Source of the DNA: Nostocaceae cyanobacterium CSSed10_463m
GTDB taxonomy: Bacteria > Cyanobacteriota > Cyanobacteriia > Cyanobacteriales > Nostocaceae
DNA: 5,768 nt
Direction of reading: 5' to 3'
Assembly: GCA_003556955.1 (NCBI GenBank)
Contig: PWQB01000332.1
Location: 1 to 5,768 of the forward strand
Each line of letters opens with the position of its first letter. The stretch's first letter is position 1. Positions 5,014-5,768 of this stretch are shown here, in pieces. The translations under genes and the position numbers were made by a program. A model generated the notes under the pieces. It was not told the DNA's origin, searched no databases, and saw only the letters and a program-made list of their open reading frames with translations.

Positions 5014-5768
5014 ATGGCAATCGAATTTACTAAGTATCACGGTTTGGGAAATGATTTTATTTTAGTTGACAATCGCGCCTCATCCTTGCCAGTATTGACT
5101 CCAGAGCAAGCAATTCAATTGTGCGATCGCCACTTTGGTATCGGTGCTGATGGTGTGATTTTTGCTTTACCGGGAGAAAACGGTGCTGATTACACCATGC
5201 GGATTTTTAATTCCGATGGTTCAGAACCGGAAATGTGTGGGAATGGGATTCGCTGTTTAGGTAGATTTATCGCCGACTTAGAAGGCGAATCTCGAAACAA
5301 AGACTCATATCAGATTCACACCTTAGCTGGGATGATTACACCTCAACTCATGGCTGATGGTCAAGTTAAGGTAGATATGGGTTTACCAAGATTACTAGCT
5401 GGGGAAATTCCCACCACCCTGGGTACTGCTGAGACAAAAGTAATTAATCAACCCTTAGAAGTAGCGGGTAAAACTTGGGAAGTTACCTGTGTGAGTATGG
5501 GAAATCCCCACTGTATAACCTTTGTGTCAGATGTCGCCGCTATTCCCTTAGAAATTATCGGCCCTCAATTTGAACATCACCCAGCCTTTCCCCAACGCAT
5601 AAATACTGAATTTATTCAAGTAGTCAGCCGAGACTATGTAAAAATGCGGGTATGGGAACGAGGCGCAGGTATAACATTAGCTTGTGGTACAGGTGCTTGT
5701 GCTTCCTTGGTTGCTGGGGTACTAACTGGAAATTGCGATCGCATCGCCACTGTAGAATTACCAGGTGG
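5014..5768 (+). CDS. dapF: Diaminopimelate epimerase (DapF), C-terminal end cut by the window
   Basis: DapF is a cytosolic, cofactor-independent racemase that interconverts LL- and meso-diaminopimelate, supplying meso-DAP for peptidoglycan and L-lysine. The frame is open from ATG 5014 to the window end: 251 codons of an expected 275-285. Landmarks: [17 protein letters not shown] at 5-21, a [10 protein letters not shown] segment near 38-47, the first catalytic cysteine C75 in [20 protein letters not shown] near residue 163-173, and the second catalytic cysteine C224 in [10 protein letters not shown]. Both proton-transferring cysteines are therefore present and the enzyme looks intact. The ribosome-binding site is weak (TGGA a few bases before ATG). 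It is divergent from hfq, with no functional link visible. HIP1 sites lie at 5123-5130 and 5735-5742. Confidence 0.96.
   Translation, partial: MAIEFTKYHGLGNDFILVDNRASSLPVLTPEQAIQLCDRHFGIGADGVIFALPGENGADYTMRIFNSDGSEPEMCGNGIRCLGRFIADLEGESRNKDSYQIHTLAGMITPQLMADGQVKVDMGLPRLLAGEIPTTLGTAETKVINQPLEVAGKTWEVTCVSMGNPHCITFVSDVAAIPLEIIGPQFEHHPAFPQRINTEFIQVVSRDYVKMRVWERGAGITLACGTGACASLVAGVLTGNCDRIATVELPG

Overview
The window reads as chromosomal DNA of a filamentous, probably heterocyst-forming cyanobacterium (Nostoc/Anabaena/Nodularia-like). The grounds are nine copies of the HIP1 octamer GCGATCGC in 5.8 kb, a moderately AT-rich composition, heptameric short tandem repeats between genes, a GAGACGCGAT-type interspersed palindrome, an AcsF-type aerobic cyclase of chlorophyll synthesis, and a cyanobacterial-type Hfq next to dapF. 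The genus is inferred; the phylum is well supported.

Layout: (1) positions 1-671, minus strand: the N-terminal half of hemN (oxygen-independent coproporphyrinogen III oxidase, radical SAM), cut by the window edge. (2) 672-1149: a 478-bp non-coding region between divergent genes, rich in structure: a hairpin in the hemN leader, a (TTTTGAC)x3 repeat, two 9-bp inverted repeats that both have 16-nt spacers, and three copies of a TGTGTYRAC motif. (3) 1150-2226, plus: acsF (Mg-protoporphyrin IX monomethyl ester oxidative cyclase), followed by a strong intrinsic terminator. (4) 2386-4656, plus: a GTG-started CPA2 (Kef/KEA-like) cation:proton antiporter with a cytosolic Rossmann/RCK_N domain and two RCK_C domains. 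(5) 4656-4694: a palindromic repeat that contains the last base of the antiporter stop codon. (6) 4704-4919, minus: hfq, convergent with the antiporter. (7) 5014 to the end, plus: dapF (diaminopimelate epimerase), divergent from hfq and lacking only its C-terminal end.

Functional reading: hemN and acsF act at two steps of the same tetrapyrrole pathway. HemN makes protoporphyrinogen IX without O2; AcsF uses O2 to form the fifth ring of chlorophyll. Their head-to-head arrangement around a repeat-rich spacer resembles the low-oxygen tetrapyrrole gene cluster of cyanobacteria (the Synechocystis chlAII-ho2-hemN operon, controlled by the MarR-type activator ChlR), so acsF here may be a micro-oxic paralog. 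The antiporter, hfq and dapF are core housekeeping genes with no evident link to that module.

I see no mobile element with a transposase, no CRISPR array and no RNA gene. No wholly new system is apparent. The most interesting part is the hemN/acsF regulatory spacer.
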